Part shown: in pieces, positions 19,201 to 28,889 of the stretch | How the letters are laid out: each line of letters begins with the position of its first letter | Position numbering within the stretch: the first letter of the stretch is position 1 | NCBI RefSeq assembly: GCF_001719125.1 | Contig: NZ_CP017006.1 | Span: 2,618,384-2,682,383, forward strand | DNA: 64,000 nucleotides | Direction: 5' to 3' | Source: Sulfolobus sp. A20 | GTDB lineage: Archaea > Thermoproteota > Thermoprotei_A > Sulfolobales > Sulfolobaceae | Notes under the pieces: model-generated | What the model was told of the DNA's origin: nothing | The model's input: the letters and a program-made list of their open reading frames with translations, nothing else | Databases searched by the model: none | Made by a program: the position numbers and the translations under genes

Positions 19201-21174
19201 TTTTCGTGATGCATCCCATAAGGGATTGAAAGGTATTTTATTCGCTACATGTACTTAAAAATTGTATTTTTGATGCATCCCATAAGGGATTGAAAGAACT
19301 TATAGACCTTCACTAGATTACTATGTAATTCACGCCCGATGCATCCCATAAGGGATTGAAAGTTATCTCCCTCTTTTTCACCCTCAAATTTATCGAACTT
19401 TGATGCATCCCATAAGGGATTGAAAGATGATTTGTTGAACTATGTCCATAATTTTGTCGTTTAAGATGCATCCCATAAGGGATTGAAAGATTTCCAAAAG
19501 TTCTGATTTCTCAACATGATAATTTGAGATAAGATGCATCCCATAAGGGATTGAAAGATTTTGATTAATGTTAATTCCGCCAGGTGATGGATTATAAAGA
19601 TGCATCCCATAAGGGATTGAAAGATTAATATAAGTATACATATAGTCACCCTGAGCAGAATTGATGCATCCCATAAGGGATTGAAAGTGAAGATTGAGAA
19701 GACCCTGAGGAGCCAGAACTTTGGATGCATCCCATAAGGGATTGAAAGCGCTAAACGGCAAAACACAAACAGTATTTACAATAACCAAGATGCATCCGAT
19801 AAGGGATTGAAAGGATATTCTTCATGAAACCCTTCTAACTCTGCAACACCTAGATGCACCCCATAAGGGATTGAAAGTATTCGCCGGTTTTGTGATAATA
19901 ATGTATTGCGAATCGATGCATCCCATAAGGGATTGAAAGTTATTCCTTCGTTTTCATATCTAACCACAAAGTAATATTGAGATGCATCCCATAAGGGATT
20001 GAAAGATAATAGCCCTTGACGCGTTACCGTAATGTCTCCACCAAGATGCATCCCATAAGGGATTGAAAGCTCATTTTACTGGGGAGTAAATTGAATTAAA
20101 AGGCAAGAAGATGCATCCCATAAGGGATTGAAAGTCTCTCTCAAATTGAATGATATGTGTAGCCCCTCTTAGGATGCATCCCATAAGGGATTGAAAGGTA
20201 TCATATGTTATCCATAACGTTATTAGTGGTATATAAAGATGCATCCCATAAGGGATTGAAAGGATACCATTCTTTTATTTCAATGTCCCTCCCTATTTCC
20301 TTCGATGCATCCCATAAGGGATTGAAAGGTATAATTTATTGGTTTTATGTAGGCTGTAGACGCTATACTGATGCATCCCATAAGGGATTGAAAGGTGAAA
20401 CAACCGTCTGGAATTTCTAATGAGACGATTTAGATGCATCCCATAAGGGATTGAAAGATACAGCACAGCACAGAAAACTACAAACCCCTGGTCCACCTTT
20501 GATGCATCCCATAAGGGATTGAAAGTCAAGACCGCAATAAACTCAGATTTGGAATCAATTGATTGATGCATCCCATAAGGGATTGAAAGTGAAGATGTTG
20601 AAGAGCTAATAGATTTTGTCAAAAAATGATGCATCCCATAAGGGATTGAAAGGAATTAATATACATATGCAATATTTTATACTTCATAAGATGCATCCCA
20701 TAAGGGATTGAAAGAATCCATTAGCCCGTAGTACGGGTGAATATTGGTCATTATGACGCATCCCATAAGGGATTGAAAGTAAAGTGAAATATTAGAAACA
20801 CTAATTGGAATTAATAGATTTTTGACGCATCCCATAAGGGATTGAAAGGTTTTGTTGTAAAAGCTTATCTTTATTGAAAATTATGGACGCATCCCATAAG
20901 GGATTGAAAGACTGTATATAGTACGTTACCCGTAGCTTGTGTTTGAGATACGACGCATCCCATAAGGGATTGAAAGATGTTTTGTAGTTTAAGAAATGGA
21001 ACCTAGGTACTCTCGGGACGCATCCCATAAGGGATTGAAAGGTTTCGTATGAATATACTTTGTTATCGATAGGATTTATTAGATGCATCCCATAAGGGAT
21101 TGAAAGCTATTCTTGATGACGTCCATAATGAAATTAGTATCGACTTCATGATTCATCCCAAAAGGAACTAAAAT
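16223..21174 (+). CRISPR. CRISPR array 1 (77 repeats, 76 spacers)
   Basis: 25-base repeats with spacers averaging 40 bases, counted by eye as 77 repeats including a degenerate last one at 21150-21174. Leader-side repeats 1-44 begin GAAGCATCCC, repeats 45-70 mostly GATGCATCCC, repeats 71-75 GACGCATCCC and repeat 76 GATGCATCCC again; all end GGGATTGAAAG. The ATTGAAAG end is the usual crRNA 5' tag of Sulfolobales type I-A/III repeats, so transcription runs rightward, which agrees with the leader at the left and the decayed repeat at the right. One repeat (about 18104) has GGGGTTGAAAG. Confidence 0.98.
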
Positions 21175-21382
21175 ACATTTAAAGCTAGTAAAAACCCAGT
21201 GAAGTTTTTATGGTATATTATAAATAGAAAATCTATTAACTTCTTCAGAAGCTAGTCTCTTCAAAAGTTTCCTCATATATGTCTTTATATATTATTTTTA
21301 TACTTTCTAAATTCCTCTACGTTTTTTATAGCAATATTTTTCATCCAATAAAGTTTTGTGCAAAATTGTTTCCCTCTGTATT

Positions 21383-21574
21383 TTATCCGTGCATTGCCCT
21401 TCTCTTAACTATTGGTATTTCGTTTTCTTTTACTAATATAACGCCCCATTTTCCTAGTATTTCTATCTCTTCTAATACAATAATCTGAAACTCCCTCTCC
21501 TTAAACTTTTCTGCTCGCTTACTGTCTTTAATTGCCAATACTATGATGAAATAGATGTTTAGGAAATAACGCAT
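21383..21574 (-). CDS. Small hypothetical protein downstream of csx1
   Basis: 63 residues, with a hydrophobic N-terminus (YFLNIYFIIVLAI) and a basic C-terminus. It starts 37 bases after the csx1 stop on the same strand, with a TATA-like TTTTTTATATTTTG about 20 bases before its ATG. I do not recognise it. Codon use is plausible, but it could be a chance frame; 208 bases between it and array 1 hold nothing else recognisable. Confidence 0.35.
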   Translation of the reverse strand: MRYFLNIYFIIVLAIKDSKRAEKFKEREFQIIVLEEIEILGKWGVILVKENEIPIVKRRAMHG

Positions 21575-21610
21575 TTTAAAGGTACAAAATATAAAAAATT
21601 TTATTTCACT

Positions 21611-23038
21611 TTACATTATCTTATTCATTACATCATCTAGGTCCTTTGTTAAACTCCCTTTTACATACTCCTCTATCTTTTTCTTACTTATTTGGACATT
21701 GGCTTTTATTTCCCCGTTTCTTACCTCAGTTTTCATGTCTTTGGATAGTCCACCATGCACTAAGTAATTCCTCAATTGCATTATAGCACTATGCTTATTT
21801 CTTAATATATCATTTGTTATTTCATCACATTCTTTATATGTACCATCATTATCATCGAAGACTCCTCCTCCTTTATCGTTTAGGCATTTTGCAACAGGTA
21901 ATTCCCTAGCTAGAGACAAAGCTTTATCATAAATTGACGCATTAATATATAACTGGACTAACTCCCTTAACCTCTCTATATCGTCTTTCCCACTAATGAT
22001 AATTTTATTTACATTTAAAGTCGAGTAAAAATTGGAAATAACTATTTCCTTAATATTTTCTAAATTAGGGTGGTCATACCATTCTCTGTAAAAATTAGAT
22101 AAGTTAGATACATCATCTTTTAATTCAGATAGATATTTACTGACATCGTTCATAGAATTTATTGCATTGACAGTAAAGCCATTCCTTAAATTCCACAAAA
22201 GGTCTATCACTCTATTTGGGTCTTTAGCCTTTATTTTATCGATAACTTCTTTCTCGTTATCATTAAAGTTCTGGGGATTAATATTTTTTAACCTGCTTAT
22301 ATAATCTCTAAAGTACCTGTCATCAAGCTTTTCTATAGATGAGACTATCATTAGTGAGTCCTTCATAGATTCAACTATATCTGTGAGCTCTACAATATCT
22401 ACCTCATCTTGGCTTGGTGCTCCCATTATTGGTGATGCGAAAAATCGGGATTTGAACAGAGCCCCCACAGCCATAGTTATTGACGTTAAGACGTTAGTCC
22501 CGTGAGTTAGATCTATAAACACCTCATTATTTTCACTTAAATCATGCAATATAGTATAAATAGTATTAAAGATGAATACAGGGCTTCTGGACGTAGAGTA
22601 CTTAACCCTTTTATAACCCTTATTGTCCTTTTCTAGTTGTCCATCACTATTAACCTTTATTGCCTGCCCTATGCCAACGTTGGGTATTACCTCAATCTCT
22701 AGCTTATCGACTAATGATTTGATATCTTCCTCAATATCTTTAGTTATTTTATTTTCACCCAATAGAGATTCTGCCCTATCTGAAATAAGTTTTTTATACC
22801 CTTCTTTAAGGGTATTTATATCGTCGGGAGATAGTTTGTTCCCGGCAATATCCTTATTAGATAATAAGCTATCTGGAAGTAATGCTATAGTTTTATCAAC
22901 TTCAAAAATTTTAGATAGTGCGTGAGCGGAAAAGAACGTTTTTACTCCTTTCCCTTCAAATCTGTATGTTATAGGTTTATAATTTGTCACGTCCCCAGCT
23001 AAATATACTAGGCATTTGGATTTTTTTTGAGAGCTCAT
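21611..23038 (-). CDS. csx1: Csx1-type CARF-HEPN ribonuclease
   Basis: 475 residues from the ATG at 23038 (an in-frame TTG at 23041 is upstream). The N-terminal CARF domain begins KCLVYLAGDV and carries the ligand-loop strand VFIDLTHGTNVLTS near residue 180. The C-terminal HEPN domain has the catalytic RNYLVHGGL near residues 424-432 (R-X4-H). Csx1 proteins bind cyclic oligoadenylate made by type III Cas10 and then cut RNA non-specifically. A TATA box (GTTTATAATTTATT at 23060-23073) gives a leaderless start. It points toward array 1. No type III complex is in the window, so its activator comes from elsewhere. Confidence 0.88.
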   Translation of the reverse strand: MSSQKKSKCLVYLAGDVTNYKPITYRFEGKGVKTFFSAHALSKIFEVDKTIALLPDSLLSNKDIAGNKLSPDDINTLKEGYKKLISDRAESLLGENKITKDIEEDIKSLVDKLEIEVIPNVGIGQAIKVNSDGQLEKDNKGYKRVKYSTSRSPVFIFNTIYTILHDLSENNEVFIDLTHGTNVLTSITMAVGALFKSRFFASPIMGAPSQDEVDIVELTDIVESMKDSLMIVSSIEKLDDRYFRDYISRLKNINPQNFNDNEKEVIDKIKAKDPNRVIDLLWNLRNGFTVNAINSMNDVSKYLSELKDDVSNLSNFYREWYDHPNLENIKEIVISNFYSTLNVNKIIISGKDDIERLRELVQLYINASIYDKALSLARELPVAKCLNDKGGGVFDDNDGTYKECDEITNDILRNKHSAIMQLRNYLVHGGLSKDMKTEVRNGEIKANVQISKKKIEEYVKGSLTKDLDDVMNKIM

Positions 23039-23041
23039 CAA

Positions 23042-23644
23042 GTAAGGAGTATACTAATAATAAATTATAAACATTTTTGATGAAAGCCTTACAGGGCGAG
23101 GATGAAAAGTGTTTAAAGTCTTTTTCCACTTTATAGGTAGAGGGGCTAAAAAGAGGTGGGTTAGAAATCAGAGTTTGAAGATTCACCTATCTCCCCTCTG
23201 CCCGTTCTCGTACCTAATCATGGAAAAACTACTTCTCGTCATTGAGTGGTTTAGAGAGTACAAGCCAAAGAGTTTATTGAAAGGTACTCATGAGTGAGAG
23301 AAAGAAGTACCATCAAAGGTCTATCGCAAAGTGTAGTTAAACAATCCTGAACTCGGTAGTTATCTGCAAAGTATCTGTAACACTAATTCAATCGATCATG
23401 GTCCTATGAGATAGGTGTGAGCACTAATCGATGAGAAGGACTTCCTTAAAGGGAAGAAGTGAGACATAATTCGAGGCTATGGGCAAAGAACTTTAAGGCT
23501 GAAGGCAAGTAAATAGTCCCATTTTTTAAATTTTCACGCGTTTTTTGATCAATTCATTTCTTCTCGTTAAACGTGAAGCTATTAGACAAAACAGTTACCT
23601 AAGCTTGCGAAAACTCTTATAATCCATGCTGGATAAGTGATGCT
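23042..23644. other. Intergenic region with transposon debris
   Basis: AAAGCCTTACAGGGCGAGGA at 23084-23103 resembles the TnpB-end hairpin. A short plus-strand frame at 23109-23297 ends IEWFREYKPKSLLKG and looks like transposase debris but I cannot place it. Nothing else found. Confidence 0.35.
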
Positions 23645-24073
23645 ATGGACTGGCGGTATCTGATCCCTCCTATATTGTTGATCTCCTTAGTCTTTGGTTT
23701 GCTTGTAGCCAGTTACGTCTTACCTTATGTTCAGAACCCCACGATAAAAATTACTCGTTCGTTCCTAAACGACGATTACCTCACACTTTACGTAAATGTT
23801 TCTACGCCATCAGCTTTGGGATCACACTACTTCTTTTACGTGATAGGGCTTAGGCTACTAAATAGGACTATAAAAGTCTCAAGTCCAACTTGCTTCTTTA
23901 ACTTTGGTGGGAACACTATGGTTTATACTGTAAACGTACCATTACCTCAAAGCGTTGTTAACGAATTGATAGGAAGGAGGGTGAAATTTGAGGTAATGTT
24001 TGAGGTCAAAGTTGAGTCCAGTATTAACACATATGTATATAAGTACTATAACGTCAGTAGTACACTCCTTTAG
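23645..24073 (+). CDS. Single-pass membrane protein of unknown function
   Basis: 142 residues with one N-terminal membrane segment or uncleaved signal (LIPPILLISLVFGLLVASYVL) and then an outside, beta-rich domain with many NxS/T sites (NVS, NRT, NVS), as expected for a Sulfolobales surface-exposed protein. No known motif. It converges with the vapC gene at 24082, 8 bases away. Confidence 0.6.
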   Translation: MDWRYLIPPILLISLVFGLLVASYVLPYVQNPTIKITRSFLNDDYLTLYVNVSTPSALGSHYFFYVIGLRLLNRTIKVSSPTCFFNFGGNTMVYTVNVPLPQSVVNELIGRRVKFEVMFEVKVESSINTYVYKYYNVSSTLL

Positions 24074-24081
24074 GGTCAGTC

Positions 24082-24474
24082 CTATACAGTGTTTATGCCG
24101 TATTTTTTAGCTAGGCTTGAGAGCCTCTTATCAAAGGTAGCGAGGGGTAACTTCCTAAGTATAGCGTGGGAAAGTATGACCACGTCGTTATATCTAGAGA
24201 GTGACAGCCCCTCTCTGGTCATTATCTCAAATGCCTTCCTTATCACTTCATAATCGTCACAGACTACCTCAGCCTTTGGGTTCCCTAAGTAGGCTGTTAC
24301 GTATTCTAAGTCCTCTAAGTTGTTAGCCCTTAAGAACCATACTAATTCGTGGATGACTATTGAAGGTATTACCCAGGTTTCAGCTATATCGAGTAGCTCC
24401 TCAGCCTCTTTGTGGAACTGTGAATCCTCTATGAGGTCAAAAATGATAACGTTAGTGTCAACCAAGACTTTCAT
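24082..24474 (-). CDS. vapC: VapC-family PIN-domain toxin
   Basis: 130 residues with PIN acidic positions: MKVLVDTNVIIFDL (Asp6), IPSIVIHELVWFLR (Glu), SRYNDVVILSHA (Asp), and LATFDKRL (Asp). Overlaps the antitoxin by 17 bases. A likely RNA endonuclease held in check by the AbrB-type partner. Confidence 0.9.
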   Translation of the reverse strand: MKVLVDTNVIIFDLIEDSQFHKEAEELLDIAETWVIPSIVIHELVWFLRANNLEDLEYVTAYLGNPKAEVVCDDYEVIRKAFEIMTREGLSLSRYNDVVILSHAILRKLPLATFDKRLSSLAKKYGINTV

Positions 24475-24685
24475 GCATACCTCTCTCTACGCTTTCGTCT
24501 ATGTATTCCAAAGTTACGGGTTTATTGAGCCTTATCCTAGGTCTCTTAGACTTGACCTTCTTTATCACTATCCTATCACCCTCGACGTAGACTTCTAAAA
24601 TGTCTCCTTCTTTTATCCCTAAAGTCTCCCTTACAGCAGAAGGGATAGTTATCTGGTAATTCCTAGTAACCTTAACCCTTTCCAT
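24458..24685 (-). CDS. vapB: AbrB/SpoVT-type VapB antitoxin
   Basis: 75 residues with a swapped-hairpin AbrB DNA-binding domain: VKVTRNYQITIPSAVRETL, GIKEGDILEVYVEGD. The C-terminal tail after residue 50 binds the toxin. TATA-like TTTATATATT about 25 bases upstream. Repeats TACTAGTA/TTACTAGTA at 24708-24745 just upstream could be its own operator. Confidence 0.88.
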   Translation of the reverse strand: MERVKVTRNYQITIPSAVRETLGIKEGDILEVYVEGDRIVIKKVKSKRPRIRLNKPVTLEYIDESVERGMHESLG

Positions 24686-24770
24686 ATGCTACTATTGAAT
24701 TTACTAATATATAAATGTTACTAGTATATATAAATGTTACTAGTAATACGTGGTGTAAGTTATAGCAGTG

Positions 24771-24970
24771 GGTGTGGAGGAAATGATTTCGTCTAACTGT
24801 TTTATGCAATTGGTTTAGAGTATATTGCGGAAGAATAAGCACCTTGCTAATGTGTTTCTTGTTGAGTTAAGTGCTGGGAAATCAAACCTATTCATCTTCT
24901 CGCCCTAAGTTTAAAAATACCCTTCCTAAGCAAAATTCAGTTTATATCAACCAAATTGTTGTCCACACAC
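24771..24970. mobile_element. MITE, about 200 bp, full-length degenerate copy
   Basis: Non-coding element with inverted ends; right end AAATTGTTGTCCACACAC, left end degenerate (GGTGTGGAGGAAATGATTTCGTC-like). Interior blocks shared with the copies at 29376, 37760, 45183, 47730 and 55979 include a TTTATATCAACC block and a TTATGCAATTGG block. It inserted in and cut off the C-terminus of the ATPase gene to its right. Confidence 0.8.
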
Positions 24971-25361
24971 GGTGATCAAAGAGGTCTGCCAAAGATAGGG
25001 ACTGCCTCCCTTTCCACTCAAGCTCTACACTACCTCCTGCAATGTTTACACCTCTAACCCCTGAAAGGATATCCCTGATCTTATCTAGAATTGAGGAGAA
25101 ACTGTTGGAGAACAGGTTGTAGAGCTCTTGTCTTCCGTAGTTCTCCTTTAACCTCCTGCAGACAATTATTACGTGGTCTATACCTATCTCATTCAGTGCC
25201 ACTAGCAGAGTTGACGTTTTGCCGATTCTCCTTATACCGGCTAGTAAAGGTCTGTATACATTTTTCTCTATCTCTTCTATTTCCCCTTCTCTATCGAATA
25301 ACTCCTCTCTTGTCCTCTTTGGTCTCTCATCAAATAACAACTTCTCTCCCAGAATATACAT
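24971..25361 (-). pseudogene. Archaeal AAA ATPase (PF01637 type), truncated by a MITE
   Basis: About 130 residues of an archaeal ATPase: LFDREGEIEEIEKN entry motif and Walker A AGIRRIGKTST. The reading frame runs into the MITE end after LADLFDH, so Walker B and the C-terminal domains are gone (family size is about 350). The protein is probably inactive. Confidence 0.8.
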
Positions 25362-25743
25362 TCACCCCCAGAAGTAATAAATCTTACATCAGTCTTTGAG
25401 ATATTGGGGTCGTACATTAGATATGATTTATCCAACTTCTTCGATTTAGAGTTACTAAAACAAGATTTTAGTTCTTCAAAGTGAGGAAAGAATCCCCTTT
25501 ATAGCGGGGAGGATGTCAGAAAGTATGTATAACAGAAAGCATATGTATAAATCTCTTTTCCTTATCCCAAATACGAGGAGGGTTTGATATCAGGGTTACA
25601 CTTAGCCTACTGATTTACTCACCGTTCTCCTAATATGAGAGAGGTCTGCGTTATGTACTTGATTGGTTGGGGAAAATTGACCAGAAAAGGGGTTGCTAAA
25701 TACAGTGTATGATAGAGAGAAATAGGACAAGTTATTAGCCTAA
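25362..25743. other. Intergenic debris with plus-strand TnpB-end hairpin
   Basis: At 25481-25519 GAGGAAAGAATCCCC...GGGGAGGATGTCAG is a copy of the hairpin that ends IS200/IS605-type elements here. The rest is AT-rich and non-coding. Confidence 0.5.
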
Positions 25744-26139
25744 CTAACTCTAACTAAGTCTTTTACTTGATCGAAACCCTTATCAAAACTCGCTATAAAC
25801 TTCTCTCCAAGCGTTTTAATAACGGCTACCGAAGTGCAGTCAGTGAAGCTTAACTTATCATAAGTAGTTTAACATTCCCATGCTATGTTGAACAACGTTT
25901 CTGTTATCCCTACGAGTCCCGAGGGACCATTTTTTATTTGACTCATTATCGTCTTCCTTACATTAATTGAGTATTCCTTACCTTTACGGATTAAAACTAG
26001 GGTTAGAATCTCGTTAAAGATATAATCAGTTATGTATGGTTTACCGTAAACTCTATTTCATTAATTCTAAGGCTCTGGAGTGATTAGAATCAGATGAGTT
26101 CAAAAAGGAGAAGATAAAGGAGGTATCGAGTAAGATCAA
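25744..26139 (-). pseudogene. Dead VapC PIN toxin
   Basis: Reads LILLDTSFIFSFLNSSDSN from a TTG at 26139, then stops within the first third, then continues as TDYIFNEILTLVLIRKGKEY, IVGIT-like GLVGITETLF, an in-frame stop, and KLSFTDCTSVAVIKTLG with the last PIN aspartates (FTDC, ASFDKGFD). At least three in-frame stops or shifts interrupt it. It ends at 25744. Confidence 0.75.
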
Positions 26140-26373
26140 TCTTTATCACCACTATAAACGATTTTATCTATATCCTCAGGACTAACAACCCCATATCAGA
26201 GATTAAAGGAGATAAGGCTTCACTAAGTTTATAACGTGTTCATTGTTACTTTCATAGAACTCTAAAGGAAATTTATAGCCTCGTTCAAACTCACCCCTCT
26301 CGGCTTGCAATTTGCCAGCTATCTTTACCAACTTCTCCTTTGTCTCTCTCGATATTTTAATTACTTCCATCAT
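26140..26373 (-). pseudogene. Dead VapB antitoxin
   Basis: Begins MMEVIKISRETKEKLVKIA, typical of a ribbon-helix-helix VapB, and ends PEDIDKIVYSGDKD directly before the dead vapC, but at least two stops (near 26215 and 26190) break the middle. With the toxin also broken, the whole locus is inactive. Confidence 0.7.
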
Positions 26374-26597
26374 AGCTATAGATGGTACTAAAAGTGTTAA
26401 AAGGTTACTAAGTATACTACTAAACCATTATTACCCTCAGGTAAGTTTAAAAAGCTTGAAGAGTGTGAGACGGCTTTCTTACCTCTTCCCGCCTAAAGAG
26501 AATTCTCTCAATTTATAATATTATTATAATCATGATATTAATGATAATAAAGTCAAAAACGAAAAATTTTTAAATAGGCTCTTTCAGAAGAAGAATT

Positions 26598-26671
26598 GGG
26601 AGTGGCGGGGAATGATGAACAGCTGACACACAGAGCCGTGAAGAACACCCCTCGGCTGACCCGCCACTCCC
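26598..26671 (+). ncRNA. C/D-box sRNA with 12-bp terminal stem
   Basis: A perfect 12-bp inverted repeat (GGGAGTGGCGGG at 26598-26609, CCCGCCACTCCC at 26660-26671) encloses boxes in canonical order: C (ATGATGA, 26612-26618), a 12-base gap, D' (CAGA, 26631-26634), 3 bases, C' (GTGAAGA, 26638-26644), an 11-base gap and D (CTGA, 26656-26659) next to the stem. TATA box TTTTTAAATA near 26567-26576 is about 25 bases upstream of the predicted 5' end, and a T-run follows. Archaeal C/D sRNAs guide 2'-O-methylation with L7Ae, Nop5 and fibrillarin. The upstream guide shares 8 bases complementary to GTGTCAGC of the 16S 530 loop; target not proven. Confidence 0.75.
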
Positions 26672-27238
26672 TAGTTTTCTTATATTGTTTTTAGAGTAAA
26701 AAGCTTTTCTTGAATTGAATTTACCTATCGCTGACATCCTCCCTGTCCTAAATGGTGAGGCTTCCTCAAACTTTGCCATCATATATAGACTCCTCTTCTC
26801 ACTAACAGGTTCAGTATATCAAGAAATACCTTTCTTATTAACAGTTGCTACAATTTCTGATTAGCTTATATTTCAGCTGATATTCATGATGCGTTATTAA
26901 CGTGACCTTTTACTTTTTTAATCAGTTCTTTACTTAACCCAGAAAATGGATTAGAAAAGATGTGTTAAAAATAGATACACTAATTAGTGGATATAGCGCC
27001 GTCATGAAGCTATAAATTGTGGTTGCAGTCCCATTTCAAACGTGTATAGTACGTACTTGAGTGTATGTATTTACTGCCTTTGTTGTTGACTAGTCTCATT
27101 GATAAGTTTGTGCTCCCGTTTACTGAATATATTACAAAAGTGAGGAAAGCCTCGTCCTTTAGGGCGGGGAGGAAGTCAGTGAGTACAGCAAATCATGTGG
27201 AAGTTAATTTAATAAATTACTCCTCTTTGTATAAAGCT
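26672..27238. other. Intergenic region with two TnpB-end hairpins
   Basis: Minus-strand copy at 26731-26767 (CTGACATCCTCCC...GTGAGGCTTCCTC) and plus-strand copy at 27141-27179 (GAGGAAAGCCTCGTCC...GGGGAGGAAGTCAG). Read as protein they give the end of TnpB (EASPFRTGRMS, KASSFRAGRKS), so these are element termini without the gene body. No other gene is visible; 27203-27220 holds the TATA box of the next gene. Confidence 0.65.
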
Positions 27239-27924
27239 ATGAGACTCTACTGGTCAGTGACGTGCATAAGGCCTACAGAGTCTACAGAGGATATAACCAG
27301 TCTGTAGCAGTTGAATGGCTATTGGAAGTAATAGATAAAACAAATCCTCAGATCCTTATTTCTGCCGGAGATTGGGACGTAGGGATGACTCCAGAAGATT
27401 TCGGGAGAATATTATCAAAAGTAAACCTTCTAACAGTCTATGGCAATCACGAAAATTTTCCATTGATAGAGAACTATGCTATGCCAAATGGGAAAGTTTT
27501 CGAATTTGGGGATTTGAAAATTGCAGGAATTAACGGACTTGTAGGAGATGCTAATATCAAAGGGATACCTAGAACTACGCCAACTCATTTCATGAATGCT
27601 ATTTATAAGATAAAAGAATCTGTTTCGAAACTGGACATTCTTATAACTCATCAACCTCCTTATATTCCAGATATATATCCTAACATGAGGGCAGATAACT
27701 ACAGTAAGCTAGTATTTGAAGCAGTTGAAGAATTAAAACCTAGACTATTCTTTAACGGACACATGCATGTTGGCTGTTACTCTTATTATCAATTTCCCTC
27801 CGGAACTAAATATCTTAGAGTCGACAGCTCACAAACTCGTAGATGTTATGGATTATTAGAATCTGAAAAAAACGAAGTAAGAGTATATGAAGATAATGAG
27901 GAAATATTTTCGTTAATTTTCTAA
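27239..27924 (+). CDS. Calcineurin-like metallophosphoesterase with apparent frameshift at the start
   Basis: About 228 residues. Metal motifs are in order: SDVHKAYR, GDWD, VYGNHE, ITHQPP, FFNGHMHVG. The ATG at 27239, with a TATA box (TTAATTTAATAAATT) about 26 bases upstream, reads MRLYWSV and is one base out of frame; adding one base near 27247 gives MRLLLVSDVH. Without repair, translation from GTG at 27262 would lose the first metal aspartate. It is either a recent frameshift or a sequencing error. Substrate unknown (phosphodiester). Confidence 0.75.
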
Positions 27925-28013
27925 CCATTAATTTCTATATAAAGTTATGTTTAGATTTTATAGGGAATATAATAATAAATAAAAATACTACATAAAATCC
28001 TTTGTTAGCTTAA

Positions 28014-28889
28014 TTACTTTTTGCTACTCCACATGCCTTCATCGAGGTATCCGGGGATAACGCCATTGGTATATTTCCATTTCCTCTCTTCGCAATCGTA
28101 ATAGGGGAACTTGAGCCACGGTTCATTAATTTTCTCAGCTTCCCTGCTTACTTCTGTCCAGAATTTTGCTATATTTACCTTTGTATTGTTCCTATCACAT
28201 ATTCCTTCACGTGGTTGACTTCCGCATACCTCCAGATACGTGAAACGGCAGACATGTCTGTCCACAGCGACTGGTATGTTTTCCGGGTCACTTATTTTAA
28301 ACAGCCCAAGGCTCCACATAATTCTTATATAAAGGCTCCCTATTTTAATACCTCCCAGTTCTCTAAACTTCTTTATCTCGAAAAAGACTTCATTCACCTT
28401 CCTTTTTACGGGCGTTATATTCCTAGGGTCTGAGTTATAATATGACTGGAGGCTCGAAGCGATGTCTAACCATATTTTGGCTGCATTCATATGTGACCTC
28501 GGTCTTATTAACCTCTTTATTATGTCAGCTAGCTCTTCTGGTCTATTCTCGTAATTTAAGATCACCTCTGGGTAAAACAGACCTTTTGGTACCTTAGGGT
28601 CTTCCCTAATCATCGTCCTCACATAAGCTTCCCTAAGCCTTTTCCAAAAAAAGTTAGCTCTAGTCTGGTAGTCAATTGCAACGCTAAAGGTGTAGTACAG
28701 TGCAGCCTCTTTGCTACATATGTCGAACCCATGAGTAGGAGGGATATATTCAGGTAGGTCAAATATTTGGGTATCTCCTAGTACGACCTTAGGCAGTCTA
28801 TCAAATATTTTAGCAGCCACCTTGGCGAGATCTATGGCTATATTTACTGCTTTGCCTTTATTCTGAAAGAAGCAATTAATTGAACTCAT
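28014..28889 (-). CDS. Possible HhH-GPD-like protein with iron-sulfur loop
   Basis: 291 residues, intact, with a leaderless start behind TATA TTTATAAACG near 28911. The segment LYIRIMWSLGLF and then IPVAVDRHVCRFTYLEVC resembles the end of the helix-hairpin-helix and the catalytic PVDTHV region of DNA glycosylases, followed by cysteines (HVCR, EVCG, GICD, YDCEE) that could hold an Fe-S cluster, though the spacing differs from EndoIII/MutY. The N-terminal half (LPKVVLGDTQIFDLPEYIP) is unrecognised. It may be a DNA repair or base-modification protein; this is a weak assignment. Confidence 0.45.
   Translation of the reverse strand: MSSINCFFQNKGKAVNIAIDLAKVAAKIFDRLPKVVLGDTQIFDLPEYIPPTHGFDICSKEAALYYTFSVAIDYQTRANFFWKRLREAYVRTMIREDPKVPKGLFYPEVILNYENRPEELADIIKRLIRPRSHMNAAKIWLDIASSLQSYYNSDPRNITPVKRKVNEVFFEIKKFRELGGIKIGSLYIRIMWSLGLFKISDPENIPVAVDRHVCRFTYLEVCGSQPREGICDRNNTKVNIAKFWTEVSREAEKINEPWLKFPYYDCEERKWKYTNGVIPGYLDEGMWSSKK

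Noticed and set aside
16114-20634. Many minus-strand frames with LSIPYGM, FNPLWDAS and FQSLMGCF peptide repeats
   Set aside because: These are the three-frame translations of the CRISPR repeat; spacing equals the array period.
23109-23297. 62-codon plus-strand frame after csx1 promoter
   Set aside because: No recognised family, no start signal; treated as transposon debris.
26598-26671. The 74-base stem structure as a tRNA
   Set aside because: The stem is 12 bp, there is no T-loop or anticodon loop, and C/D boxes explain the interior.
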